59,687 nt of DNA, from assembly GCF_019247635.1 (NCBI RefSeq), contig NZ_JAFBAR010000010.1:1-59687 (forward strand), in the 5' to 3' direction. The translations under genes and the position numbers were made by a program. Source of the DNA: Mycobacterium sp. (GTDB lineage: Bacteria > Actinomycetota > Actinomycetes > Mycobacteriales > Mycobacteriaceae). How positions within the stretch are numbered: the first letter of the stretch is position 1; each line of letters begins with the position of its first letter. This document shows, one piece after another, positions 49,590 through 57,916 of the stretch. Under the pieces are notes generated by a model, which saw only the letters and a list, made by a program, of their open reading frames with translations, had not been told where the DNA came from and made no database searches.

Positions 49590-49605
49590 TCGAAACTTTG
49601 TTCGA
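49590..49605. promoter_or_regulatory. LexA (SOS) box of dnaE2
   Basis: TCGAAA-CTTT-GTTCGA matches the mycobacterial SOS consensus TCGAAC-N4-GTTCGA with one change. It lies just upstream of the dnaE2 start on the minus strand, as expected for a LexA-repressed damage-inducible gene. Confidence 0.9.
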
Positions 49606-49699
49606 TTGAAAATGTCCGACCGAATCGCCCCGGCGGAGCCTACTAAAAAGCCACTTGAACACAATTCGCGGACCACACGGAAAGAAACCTATAGGCGCA

Positions 49700-49717
49700 G
49701 TTAAAGACATCTTTAAC
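49700..49717. promoter_or_regulatory. Inverted repeat overlapping a possible promoter of the WS/DGAT gene
   Basis: GTTAAAGA-CA-TCTTTAAC is a perfect 8-bp inverted repeat, directly followed by TTGACA (49718-49723), a -35-like hexamer pointing toward the WS/DGAT-like gene. No good -10 is evident at 17 bp. It is a likely operator in the dnaE2/WS-DGAT divergent region. Confidence 0.5.
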
Positions 49718-49810
49718 TTGACAACACGTTCTTAACCTGGCCGCCCTATCGCGGCGCACGCGCCCGACGGATACTGGTACACATTGAGAAACGACGGGTG
49801 GGGACTTGTC

Positions 49811-51142
49811 ATGGCACAACGGACGTCTCTGGATGCGTGTTCGCGCGACGTTTCAGCTCCGGATCAGCACGCGGGCACGGCGATTGGCGCAGTGGCCATC
49901 GTCAACGGTACGACTCCCAATTACGGACTGGTCAAAACCGTTCTCGCGGAACGTATTCAGACAATTCACTGCTGCACACAGGTGTGGGGGACGCAGTGGA
50001 CCGACTACCCCGACTTCGACCTCGCGCAGCACGTACGACACGTGGCGTTGCCCCGGCCCGGCGACGAAGCCAAGCTGTTCGAAGCCATTGCCAACGCCCT
50101 CGCGCGTCCCATCGCCCTGGATCGTCCGCTGTGGGAGTGCTGGATTATCGAGGGGCTCAAGGACAATCAGTGGGCGATACTGATGAAGGTCCACCCGCGG
50201 ATGGCGGACGCCATTTCGGCGGCCCACCTGCTCGCCAGGATCTGCGATGATGCCGGAAGTAATGCTTTCACTGAACCCGTTGCCGCCAAGCCGGTTTCGT
50301 CGTCAGACATCCACACGCACGTTTGGACCGACGCCCTGTGGCAGGTCCCCGCGGCGGCAGTCGGGATCCTGACACGGGCCGTCGTGAGCGCTGCCGAAAG
50401 CGCCGCGAGCGTGATCGGGACTACACCGACCGGGCCCACCGCTATGCGGCGGTACAGCACGGTGCGGATTCCGATCACCGCTGTCGACAGCGTCTGCCGC
50501 AAATTCGGCGTGGCCACCAACGATGTTGCGATGGCGGCCCTCACAGAGGGGTTCCGGACGCAGCTGCTCCATCGGGGCCAGCAACCGCGAGCGGACTCGT
50601 TCCTCACGACCGGAGCGCTCGAAAAGTTGCCGGTCGAGCACGACGACCCGGTGCAACGACTGCGCGCGGTGTACCAGTTGCGCCATGCCAGGCCGGGCCC
50701 GCACCAGTCCGGTCGTATCTCAGACCTCCTACCGTTCATGTTGGGCGCCAGGGTGATTCAACTGCTGACTCGTATCCCGCAGCGCGGGATTGTGACGCTG
50801 GCGACCAGCACGCCCGGGCCCCGGCACCTGCTGCGGCTGATGGACCAGCCGATCAAGCGCTTGCTGCCGCTCCCCCACGGCCCGCGGCAGCCCAGTACCG
50901 GGGTCGCGGTGCTCAGCTACGGCGACGAGCTGGTATTCGGCATCACCGCCGACTACAACGCCGGCCCCGAGATGGAGCGGCTTGCCGCCGGAATCGAGCT
51001 CGGGATGGCGCGGCTGGTCGCACTGAGCCAGGACTCCGTCCTGCTGTTCACTAAGGACCGCCGCAAGCGCCCCTCGCGCGCGTCAACCAGCGGCGCACAC
51101 CGATGGCGACCGTCCGCACCGGCCGCACGGACGCGCCGCTGA
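49811..51142 (+). CDS. WS/DGAT-family (Tgs) protein with altered catalytic motif
   Basis: This 443-aa homologue of Rv3371 belongs to the wax ester synthase/diacylglycerol acyltransferase family, condensation-like acyltransferases that make triacylglycerol. The ATG at 49811 gives MAQRTSLDACSRD; a TTG at 49784 is rejected. Family landmarks are ARPIALDRPLWECWIIEGL, GVATNDVAMAALTEGFR and the late LSYGDELVFGITADY. The catalytic HHxxxDG is replaced by H128-PRMAD-133-A, so the second, catalytic histidine is a proline. Enzymatic activity is therefore doubtful. It is divergent from dnaE2 and 42 bp ahead of otsB2. Confidence 0.88.
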   Translation: MAQRTSLDACSRDVSAPDQHAGTAIGAVAIVNGTTPNYGLVKTVLAERIQTIHCCTQVWGTQWTDYPDFDLAQHVRHVALPRPGDEAKLFEAIANALARPIALDRPLWECWIIEGLKDNQWAILMKVHPRMADAISAAHLLARICDDAGSNAFTEPVAAKPVSSSDIHTHVWTDALWQVPAAAVGILTRAVVSAAESAASVIGTTPTGPTAMRRYSTVRIPITAVDSVCRKFGVATNDVAMAALTEGFRTQLLHRGQQPRADSFLTTGALEKLPVEHDDPVQRLRAVYQLRHARPGPHQSGRISDLLPFMLGARVIQLLTRIPQRGIVTLATSTPGPRHLLRLMDQPIKRLLPLPHGPRQPSTGVAVLSYGDELVFGITADYNAGPEMERLAAGIELGMARLVALSQDSVLLFTKDRRKRPSRASTSGAHRWRPSAPAARTRR

Positions 51143-51184
51143 GCCGGACACCGCGCGCGATTGACCCCGTGAGAAGGTGGGTCA

Positions 51185-52330
51185 ATGCCGGTCACTATCG
51201 ACCCACGCCGCCATGACGCGGTGTTGTTCGATTCCGCGCTGGACGTGACGCATTCGCTGATCCGGCAACTGCAGGAAGTGGGTGTCGGCACCGGCGTCTT
51301 CGGGGATGTGATCGAAGCCGCCGACAGACTGGCGGTGCGGGCCGGCCGGTGCGCCGTGGTCGCAGCCGACGAAGCGGGCGTCACGGCCGGCCGCGACGGA
51401 GGCTTCGCGCTGATTGTCGGGGTCGACCCGAGCGGGAATCGGGATGCGCTGCGTAACCGGGGCGCCGACGTCGTGGTCACCGACCTGCGTGAGGTCATCG
51501 TGCGAGCCGGGGACCAACGGATGTCGCAGCTTCCCGACGCGTTGCAGGCCCTCGGCCTGGTCGACGGCCTCACGGCCCGGCATCCGGCGGTGTTCTTTGA
51601 CTTCGACGGCACGCTGTCGGAGATCGTCGACGACCCCGACTCGGCCAGGCCGGCCGCGGGCGCGGCCGAGGCGGTAGCGGACCTGGCCGCGCACTGTCCG
51701 GTTGCGGTGCTGTCCGGGCGCGACTTAGGCGATGTGACCAATCGCGTTGGCCTGTCCGGTATCTGGTATGCGGGCAGCCATGGTTTCGAGCTGACCGCCC
51801 CCGACGGCACCCATCACCAGAACGACGCGGCGGCGGCGAGCATACCGGTGCTGGAACAGGCGGCCGCGCAGCTTCGCGGCCAGCTCGGCCATATTCCCGG
51901 TGTTGTTGTGGAGCACAAGCGATTTGGTGTCGCGGTGCACTACCGCAATGCCGCCCGTGACCGGGTCGGTGCGGTGCTCGCTGCGGTGCGGACCGCGGGC
52001 CAGCGCGATGCGCTGCGGGTAACCACTGGCCGGGAAGTCATCGAACTGCGCCCGGATCTGGACTGGGACAAGGGGAAGACACTTCGCTGGGTTCTCGATC
52101 ACCTGCAGCACGCGGGCTCTGGCCTCTTGACGCCGATCTATCTGGGTGACGACATCACCGACGAGGACGCGTTCGACGCGGTGCGCCACGATGGTCTTCC
52201 AATCGTGGTGCGGCACAACGACGACGGCGACCGCGCCACCGCCGCGCTGTTTGCCCTCGACAGTCCGACGGCGGTCGGTGAGTTCACCGAAAGGCTGGCG
52301 CGTCAGTTAACTGAGGCCCGCGTGAAGTAG
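51185..52330 (+). CDS. otsB2: Trehalose-6-phosphate phosphatase OtsB2
   Basis: This 381-aa HAD-superfamily phosphatase dephosphorylates trehalose-6-phosphate, the last step of the OtsAB trehalose pathway that feeds mycolyl transfer. Motif I is FFDFDGTLSEI with both catalytic Asp. SGRDLGDV is motif II, the DWDKGKTLRWVL Lys belongs to motif III, and YLGDDITDEDAF is motif IV. An N-terminal HAD-like extension (residues 1-120), found in mycobacterial OtsB2, is present. The ATG at 51185 follows AGAAGGTGGG. Length is close to M. tuberculosis (391 aa). Confidence 0.95.
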   Translation: MPVTIDPRRHDAVLFDSALDVTHSLIRQLQEVGVGTGVFGDVIEAADRLAVRAGRCAVVAADEAGVTAGRDGGFALIVGVDPSGNRDALRNRGADVVVTDLREVIVRAGDQRMSQLPDALQALGLVDGLTARHPAVFFDFDGTLSEIVDDPDSARPAAGAAEAVADLAAHCPVAVLSGRDLGDVTNRVGLSGIWYAGSHGFELTAPDGTHHQNDAAAASIPVLEQAAAQLRGQLGHIPGVVVEHKRFGVAVHYRNAARDRVGAVLAAVRTAGQRDALRVTTGREVIELRPDLDWDKGKTLRWVLDHLQHAGSGLLTPIYLGDDITDEDAFDAVRHDGLPIVVRHNDDGDRATAALFALDSPTAVGEFTERLARQLTEARVK

Positions 52331-52377
52331 ATTGCCGCGACGCTCGCGGCCGCGTAACGCGCCAGCGTTACGCCAGC

Positions 52378-52439
52378 GCGCCAGCGTGACGCCACTGCGA
52401 AGATCCGGCACATTTTTCGCAGTGGCGTAACGCTGGCGC
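52378..52439. repeat. Class D palindrome between convergent otsB2 and htdY
   Basis: GCGCCAGCGTGACGCCACTG continuing CGAAGA faces TTTCGCAGTGGCGTAACGCT continuing GGCGC, with about one mismatch in 25 pairs and an 11-bp loop. An extra half-copy (GCGCCAGCGTTACGCC) precedes it at 52359-52374. It ends 8 bp before the htdY stop, so it is a strong hairpin and a candidate bidirectional terminator. Confidence 0.8.
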
Positions 52440-52447
52440 CGGTCGAA

Positions 52448-53317
52448 CTACCCCTCGTACTCCACCGTGCCGTCGTCCATTACCACCCGGGCGTCCGAAC
52501 CGTCGGATCCGTAGACCAAGGTGCGGAACACCGCCTTGCCCGGTTCGGTACGCCAGATCACCGTGGACAGCGTCTCCCCCGGGAATACCGGCGAGGTGAA
52601 TCGCGCCGCGATCGAGGTGACGTTGCCGGCCACGCCGTTGCCCAGCTCGGCAACCAGCGCGCGACCCGTCACGCCATAGCTGCACAGCCCGTGCAGGATC
52701 GGCTTGGGAAACCCGGCCAGCTCCTTGGCGAACCACGGGTCGCTGTGCAGCGGGTTGCGGTCACCGGAGAGCCGGTAGATCAACGCCTGGTCCTCGCGGG
52801 TGGACAGGTCGACGCGGGCGTCCGGTTCGCGGTCCGGGATTTCCGGCGCCACCGGCCGCTCTCCCGGCACGCCGCCGAAGCCGCCTTCACCGCGGATGAC
52901 CAGGGTCGTCGTGGTCTCGGCGAGCAGCGAACCCGTGTCTGGATCGGTGCCACGGCCGCGCAACACGAGGATCGCGTTCTTGCCCTCACCTTTGTCCTGG
53001 ATGTCGGTGACCTCGGTGACCACCGACAACTTGCCCGCCGCAGGCAGCGGCGCATGCAGCCGAACACCCTGCGATCCATGCAGGAGCATGGCCCAGTTGA
53101 AGCTGCCCACCTTCCCGGCCGCGCCGAACGCCGGGCAGCAAATCACGGCGTAGGTCGGGAGCACCTGCTGCTCGATGCCGTGGCTGTTCTCGGTGGTGAA
53201 GGCCAGATCCTCGGTCCCCGCGCCGACGCCCAGCGCGTAGAGCAGCGTGTCCCGATCCGTCCATTCGAACAGGATGGGGTCGGTCGCCGCGCCGACGGCA
53301 TTCGGATCAATGGCCAT
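52448..53317 (-). CDS. htdY: (R)-specific enoyl/3-hydroxyacyl-thioester dehydratase HtdY
   Basis: This 289-aa double-hotdog protein belongs to the MaoC/hydratase-2 family, hydrating or dehydrating (R)-3-hydroxyacyl thioesters in lipid metabolism. The C-terminal hotdog has the catalytic motif YRLSGDRNPLHSDPWFA with Asp186 and His191. The N-terminal hotdog (ILFEWTDRDTLLYALGVGAG, then QQVLPTYAVI) lacks catalytic residues and forms the substrate tunnel. The ATG at 53317 is preceded by a strong Shine-Dalgarno (AAGGAGA). It matches Rv3389c over its full length. Confidence 0.95.
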   Translation of the reverse strand: MAIDPNAVGAATDPILFEWTDRDTLLYALGVGAGTEDLAFTTENSHGIEQQVLPTYAVICCPAFGAAGKVGSFNWAMLLHGSQGVRLHAPLPAAGKLSVVTEVTDIQDKGEGKNAILVLRGRGTDPDTGSLLAETTTTLVIRGEGGFGGVPGERPVAPEIPDREPDARVDLSTREDQALIYRLSGDRNPLHSDPWFAKELAGFPKPILHGLCSYGVTGRALVAELGNGVAGNVTSIAARFTSPVFPGETLSTVIWRTEPGKAVFRTLVYGSDGSDARVVMDDGTVEYEG

Positions 53318-53409
53318 GGGGATCTCCTTCGATTGAAATTCTGGCCTTTTGCGCAACCAACCATCGCAAACCCTTCACACCGGCACCTTCGGCAGGGCAG
53401 GCTAGGGCG

Positions 53410-54123
53410 ATGTTCACGGCCATGCCCACGCGCGCGATGCTCTGGAAGGCGGCGGCTGTGCTCGCCGTGACGGTAATCGTCGGTGCCTGCGGCGGATCCC
53501 CGCAAGCGCGCAGTATCACCCTGACCTTCGTTCGCAACGCGCAGTCGCAGGCCGACGCCGACGGGGTCATCAACACCGACGTGCCCGGACCCGACCTCAG
53601 CACCGACGGCAAAGGGCAGGCCCAACAGTTGGTGCATCAACTTCCCCACATCGACATCGACAGCATCTACTCCTCCGATGCCGCAGCAGCCCAGCAGACC
53701 GCGGCGCCGCTGGCCAGCGAACTCGGTAAGCGAACCGAAATTGTTACCGGCCTGCAGTCCATCAACGCCGGCTGGTACAACGGCAAATCACAGTCGATGG
53801 CCAGCTCGACATATTTGATGGCGCCGACAAACTGGACGAACGGCGATGTCACCGACAGCATCCCGGGGTCCATCAGCGGCAACGCGTTCAACGACCAGTT
53901 CACCGGCGCGGTCAACAAGATTTACAACAGCGGTCACAGCAAGGCGGTCGTGTTCTCCCAGGGCGAGGCGATCATGATCTGGACGCTGCTGAACGCAAAG
54001 AATGCCAGGTCCAACCTGCTGACCAGCCATCCCCTGCCGAATATCGGCCGCGTCGTGATCACCGGCAACCCGTCGACCGGTTGGTCGCTGGTGGAGTGGG
54101 ACGGCATCCGCAACTTCAGCTGA
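53410..54123 (+). CDS. lpqD: Lipoprotein LpqD, histidine-phosphatase fold without catalytic His
   Basis: This 237-aa protein has a lipoprotein signal peptide with lipobox VGAC (lipid-modified Cys27) and should be anchored outside the membrane. The mature part has the histidine phosphatase fold: ITLTFVRNAQSQA is the RHG position, DLSTDGKGQAQQLVHQL and IYSSDAAAAQQTA follow as in phosphoglycerate-mutase-like proteins. However, RHG reads RNA (residues 42-44), and the second catalytic His motif reads FSQGE instead of SHGG. It therefore looks like a pseudo-enzyme, perhaps a ligand-binding envelope protein. The tandem repeat array starts directly after its stop. Confidence 0.92.
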   Translation: MFTAMPTRAMLWKAAAVLAVTVIVGACGGSPQARSITLTFVRNAQSQADADGVINTDVPGPDLSTDGKGQAQQLVHQLPHIDIDSIYSSDAAAAQQTAAPLASELGKRTEIVTGLQSINAGWYNGKSQSMASSTYLMAPTNWTNGDVTDSIPGSISGNAFNDQFTGAVNKIYNSGHSKAVVFSQGEAIMIWTLLNAKNARSNLLTSHPLPNIGRVVITGNPSTGWSLVEWDGIRNFS

Positions 54124-54278
54124 CTTCCAACCGCGGCGGTCGCGAGCGCGGCGCAGCCGGGCGCGGCGGGCCGTCGACTTCCAACCGCGGCGGTCGCGAG
54201 CGCGGCGCAGCCGGGCGCGGCGGGCCGTCGCCATCCAAACCGCGGCGGTCGCGAGCGCGGCGCAGCCGGGCGCGGCAC
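54124..54278. repeat. 54-bp tandem repeat array (array 2), 2.9 copies
   Basis: Units begin at 54124, 54178 and 54232, the third with one inserted A. The shared core is CGGCGGTCGCGAGCGCGGCG followed by CAGCCGGGCGCGGC. The first unit starts at the base after the lpqD TGA, and the array ends about 38 bp before the acrA1 ATG. It has the size and place of mycobacterial VNTR/MIRU loci. It is inverted relative to 34755-34912. Confidence 0.88.
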
Positions 54279-54316
54279 AGTTGACGCTTGCGGCGCCAGC
54301 CACCACGATGGGCTGC

Positions 54317-56314
54317 ATGCGGTATGTCGTTACCGGCGGTACCGGGTTTATTGGGCGTCGAATTATCTCCCGTCTGCTCGACACCCGACCCGACGCCGAG
54401 GTCTGGGTATTGGTCCGCCGCGAGTCGCTCGGCCGTTTCGAACGCCTGACGACCGCGTGGAACGAACAGGTCAAACCGCTGGTCGGTGATCTGACAGAGC
54501 TCGAACTGGCCGACGCGGCCCTCGCGGAGCTCGGTGACGTCGACCATCTGGTGCACTGTGCGGCGATCTACGACATCACCGCCGGCGAGCCCGAGCAGCG
54601 GGCGGCCAACGTGGAGGGCACCCGCGCCGCCATCGACCTGGCGCGCCGACTGGGCGCCACGTTTCACCACGTGTCGTCGATCGCGGTTGCCGGCGATTTC
54701 CGCGGGGAGTACACGGAGGACGACTTCGACGTCGGCCAGCAACTGCCGACCCCTTATCACCAGACCAAGTTCGAGGCCGAGTCGCTGGTGCGCCGCACAC
54801 CCGGACTGCGCTACCGGATCTATCGGCCGGCGGTCGTGGTCGGCGATTCACGCACCGGCGAGATGGACAAGATCGACGGGCCGTACTACTTCTTCGGCGC
54901 ACTGGCGAAGCTCGCCGCGTTGCCATCGTTGACCCCGATGCTGCTGCCTGACACCGGGCGCACCAACATCGTCCCCGTCGACTACGTGGCCAACGCGCTG
55001 GTCGCGCTGATGCACGCCGACGGCCTGGACGGGCGGGCGTTTCATCTGACCGCGCCGAAGACCATCGGGCTGCGCGGCATCTACCGCGGGATCGCCCGCG
55101 CGGCCGGACTGCCGCCGGTGCGTGGGGCGTTGCCACGCTCGGTGGCGACGCCGGTGCTGAAGGTCCGCGGTCGCGCCAAGGTGCTGCGCAACATGGCGGC
55201 CACCCAGCTGGGGATCCCCGCCGAGGTCTTCGACGTCGTCGACCTGGCCCCCACCTTCGCGTCCGATGCGACCCGAAAGGCGTTGCACGGCACCGGTATC
55301 GACTGTCCCGAGTTCAAGAGCTATGCACCCAAGCTGTGGCGGTACTGGGCAGAGCATCTCGATCCCAACCGTGCCCGGCGCGACGATCCCAACGGGCCGC
55401 TGGTCGGCCGCCACGTCATCATCACCGGCGCGTCCAGTGGCATCGGACGCGCTTCGGCGATCGCCGTCGCGGAACGCGGCGCGACGGTGTTCGCGTTGGC
55501 CCGCAACGCTGAAGCGCTGGACACGCTGGTCGCCGAGATCCGCACCAATGGCGGACAAGCCCACGCCTTTACCTGCGATGTCACCGATTCGGTGTCGGTA
55601 GAGCACACCGTCAAGGACATCCTGGGTCGGTTCGATCACGTCGACTACCTGGTGAACAACGCCGGCCGTTCGATTCGCCGGTCGGTTGTCAACGCTACTG
55701 ACCGAACGCACGACTACGAACGGGTGATGGCGGTCAACTACTTCGGCTCGGTGCGGATGGTTTTAGCGCTGTTGCCGCACTGGCGTGAACGCCGATTCGG
55801 TCACGTCGTCAACGTGTCCAGTGCCGGGGTGCAAGCCCGCAATCCCAAGTACAGCTCGTACCTGCCGACCAAGGCAGCGCTGGACGCGTTCGCCGACGTG
55901 GTCGCCACCGAGACGCTGTCCGACCACATCACCTTCACCAACATCCACATGCCACTGGTGGCCACGCCGATGATCGTGCCGTCCAGACGGCTCAACCCGG
56001 TGCCGGCGATCAGCCCGGAACGCGCGGCGGCGATGGTCGTGCGCGGCCTGATCGAAAAACCGGCGCGCATCGACACCCCCCTGGGCACCCTGGCCGAGGC
56101 CGGAAACTATTTCGCGCCGAGGATATCGCGACGACTTCTGCACCAGCTCTATCTCGGCTACCCCGATTCGCCTGCGGCGCGCGGGGTTTCGTCCGATGTG
56201 CAAGATGCGGCGGCACCCCGCAGGCCCAACCGCCCCGCCCGCGCCGTTACCCGGATGGGTGTCCCCAGGCCGGTCAAGCGGTTGGTGCGCCGCATTCCAG
56301 GCGTGCACTGGTAG
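54317..56314 (+). CDS. acrA1: Two-domain fatty acyl-CoA reductase AcrA1
   Basis: This 665-aa protein fuses an extended SDR (residues 1 to about 350, with TGGTGFIG at 6-13 and YHQTKFEAE as YxxxK) to a classical SDR (from about 365, with TGASSGIG, NNAGRSIRRS, and Y515-LPTK519 in SSYLPTKAAL). The arrangement is that of bacterial fatty acyl-CoA reductases, which reduce long-chain acyl-CoA with NADPH. The ATG at 54317 (MRYVVTGGTGF) is the natural start; a TTG and an ATG upstream in the repeat-proximal leader are rejected. Its C-terminus is basic. Confidence 0.93.
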   Translation: MRYVVTGGTGFIGRRIISRLLDTRPDAEVWVLVRRESLGRFERLTTAWNEQVKPLVGDLTELELADAALAELGDVDHLVHCAAIYDITAGEPEQRAANVEGTRAAIDLARRLGATFHHVSSIAVAGDFRGEYTEDDFDVGQQLPTPYHQTKFEAESLVRRTPGLRYRIYRPAVVVGDSRTGEMDKIDGPYYFFGALAKLAALPSLTPMLLPDTGRTNIVPVDYVANALVALMHADGLDGRAFHLTAPKTIGLRGIYRGIARAAGLPPVRGALPRSVATPVLKVRGRAKVLRNMAATQLGIPAEVFDVVDLAPTFASDATRKALHGTGIDCPEFKSYAPKLWRYWAEHLDPNRARRDDPNGPLVGRHVIITGASSGIGRASAIAVAERGATVFALARNAEALDTLVAEIRTNGGQAHAFTCDVTDSVSVEHTVKDILGRFDHVDYLVNNAGRSIRRSVVNATDRTHDYERVMAVNYFGSVRMVLALLPHWRERRFGHVVNVSSAGVQARNPKYSSYLPTKAALDAFADVVATETLSDHITFTNIHMPLVATPMIVPSRRLNPVPAISPERAAAMVVRGLIEKPARIDTPLGTLAEAGNYFAPRISRRLLHQLYLGYPDSPAARGVSSDVQDAAAPRRPNRPARAVTRMGVPRPVKRLVRRIPGVHW

Positions 56315-56443
56315 CCATTCTTTGCCTGTGGGCCTCCCACGGCCGGAAGGCGGACAGACGCGTCTCCAAATTGAAGCCGTCTTCCCGCATCGATGAGTCT
56401 GTCTCGCGAAATTCGGACAGCTTCCCGGTATATCGTTACCACG

Positions 56444-57400
56444 GTGAGCGCCGTGTTCGTCGACGTCGACACCGGTATCGACGATGCCATGGCGTTGATA
56501 TATCTGCTGGCCAGCGCCGACGCACAGGTGGTGGGCATCGCTTCGACCGGCGGAAACATCGCGGTGGAGCAGGTCTGCGCGAACAATCTCGGCTTGCTCG
56601 AATTGTGCCGAGCCGCAGACATACCCGTAGCCAAAGGTGCTGACGAACCGCTGAGCGGCCGGTGGCATAACCACGCAAAATATCACGGGCCCAACGGTTT
56701 AGGGTATGCCAAGTTGCCGGCTACCCGGCGGCAACTGACCCGCTACGACGCCGCCACGGCCTGGCTGCATGCGGCGCACGCCCATGCCGGCGAGCTGATC
56801 GGCCTGGTCACCGGGCCGCTGACCAACCTGGCACTGGCGCTGCGTGCGGAACCCGCCCTACCGACGCTGTTGGGTCGGTTGGTGATCATGGGCGGCGTGT
56901 TCGACAGCCAGGTCAGTTCGGTGGCCGAATGGAACATCAGGGTGGATCCCGAGGCGGCGGCCGAGGTGTTCGCGGCCTGGACGGGACAGCAACAACTTCC
57001 GATCGTGTGCGGGCTGGACCTCACTCGGCGCGTCGCGATGACACCGGAGATCCTGGGCAAGCTCGCGTCGGGCTGTCCGTCTCCGTCTCCGTTGCTTCGG
57101 GTGGTCGAGGACGCGATGCGGTTTTACTTCGAGTCGCACGAGTACCGCGGGCACGGATACATGGCATATATGCATGACCCGTTGGCCGCCGCGGTGGCGC
57201 TGGACCCACAGTTGGTGACAACCCGGCTCGCGACGGTGGACGTCGGACCGACGGACGGCATGACGACCGCCGACTGGTCTGGAAGCCGAGAACCCAATTC
57301 GCAAATCGGCGTGGAGGTCGACTCGGCGGTGTTCTTCGACCGGTTCGTCGAACGGGTCGCGGCGTTCGCGCGCGGGCTTGCGCTCTCCCGCCGAGCGTGA
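56444..57400 (+). CDS. iunH: Inosine/uridine-preferring nucleoside hydrolase
   Basis: This 318-aa calcium-dependent N-ribohydrolase cleaves ribonucleosides to base and ribose. VDVDTGIDDAMAL is the family DTDxGxDD calcium-binding motif. STGGNIAVEQVCANN, VTGPLTNLALAL, IMGGVF and the late AYMHDPLAAAVAL provide the further metal and ribose contacts. The GTG at 56444 aligns with the known start; an ATG at 56393 would add 17 residues. The stop codon lies inside the left arm of a class C palindrome. Confidence 0.93.
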   Translation: MSAVFVDVDTGIDDAMALIYLLASADAQVVGIASTGGNIAVEQVCANNLGLLELCRAADIPVAKGADEPLSGRWHNHAKYHGPNGLGYAKLPATRRQLTRYDAATAWLHAAHAHAGELIGLVTGPLTNLALALRAEPALPTLLGRLVIMGGVFDSQVSSVAEWNIRVDPEAAAEVFAAWTGQQQLPIVCGLDLTRRVAMTPEILGKLASGCPSPSPLLRVVEDAMRFYFESHEYRGHGYMAYMHDPLAAAVALDPQLVTTRLATVDVGPTDGMTTADWSGSREPNSQIGVEVDSAVFFDRFVERVAAFARGLALSRRA

Positions 57401-57449
57401 TCTGGGGGCGAGATTTAGGCGGAATTCTCGCCCCCAGTTCACGCTCGGC
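57390..57449. repeat. Class C palindrome overlapping the iunH stop
   Basis: GCCGAGCGTGATCTGGGGGC continuing GAG faces CTCGCCCCCAGTTCACGCTC continuing GGC, with about 22 of 23 bases complementary and a 14-bp loop. The left arm contains the last codons and TGA of iunH. It is the best copy of class C, compare 22801-22860. Confidence 0.85.
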
Positions 57450-57916
57450 GCGAAGGCGGCCGCTTCAATCTGATCCAGCACCGCCGACCGCCTCGAGGTG
57501 GGTCAGCTCCGCCGTGAACCGTGTCCGCGCCCGCGGCGCGGCCCCTTGGCACGGTCAACCCACTGGGCATCGTCGTGGAAAAGCCACCCAGTTCGTCGGC
57601 CTAGGGTCTGCCCAAGGGTCTGCCCCAGCGGCAAAGAACTTGCCAACCAACGACTCTGGCGCATCGCGCATCTCAATGAGCTGCGGCTGGAGGCGAGTTC
57701 TCGACACCTCGCACTGGCTCAAAGATCACGACGGCCGAGGAGAATGGCATGTCGCAAAGACAAGCATGGCACGTTTGTACCATAAAAAGATTCCGATTTG
57801 TTTGCGAATTGATGCCTAAGTACTTAACTTGGAAGGCACGGCGAGATTCAGATCACGCACGATGGTCGTTCCTGAGGGGGGCGGCCGCCATCGCGGCCGA
57901 GAGGAAGGGGAAGCGC
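57450..57916. other. Long intergenic region before the WhiB4-like gene
   Basis: This is about 470 bp without a confident gene. On the minus strand between about 57720 and 57480, stretches such as QLIEMRDAPESLVGKFF, then ADPWADPRPTNWVAF, then in other frames FHDDAQWVDRAKGPRRG and FTAELTHLEAVGGAG look protein-like but are in different frames, suggesting a decayed gene I cannot identify. 57755-57830 is AT-rich and may hold the whiB promoter. Confidence 0.35.

Noticed and set aside
49578..49676. Upstream extension of dnaE2
   Set aside because: It would place the LexA box within the coding region; the GTG at 49577 gives the conserved N-terminus.
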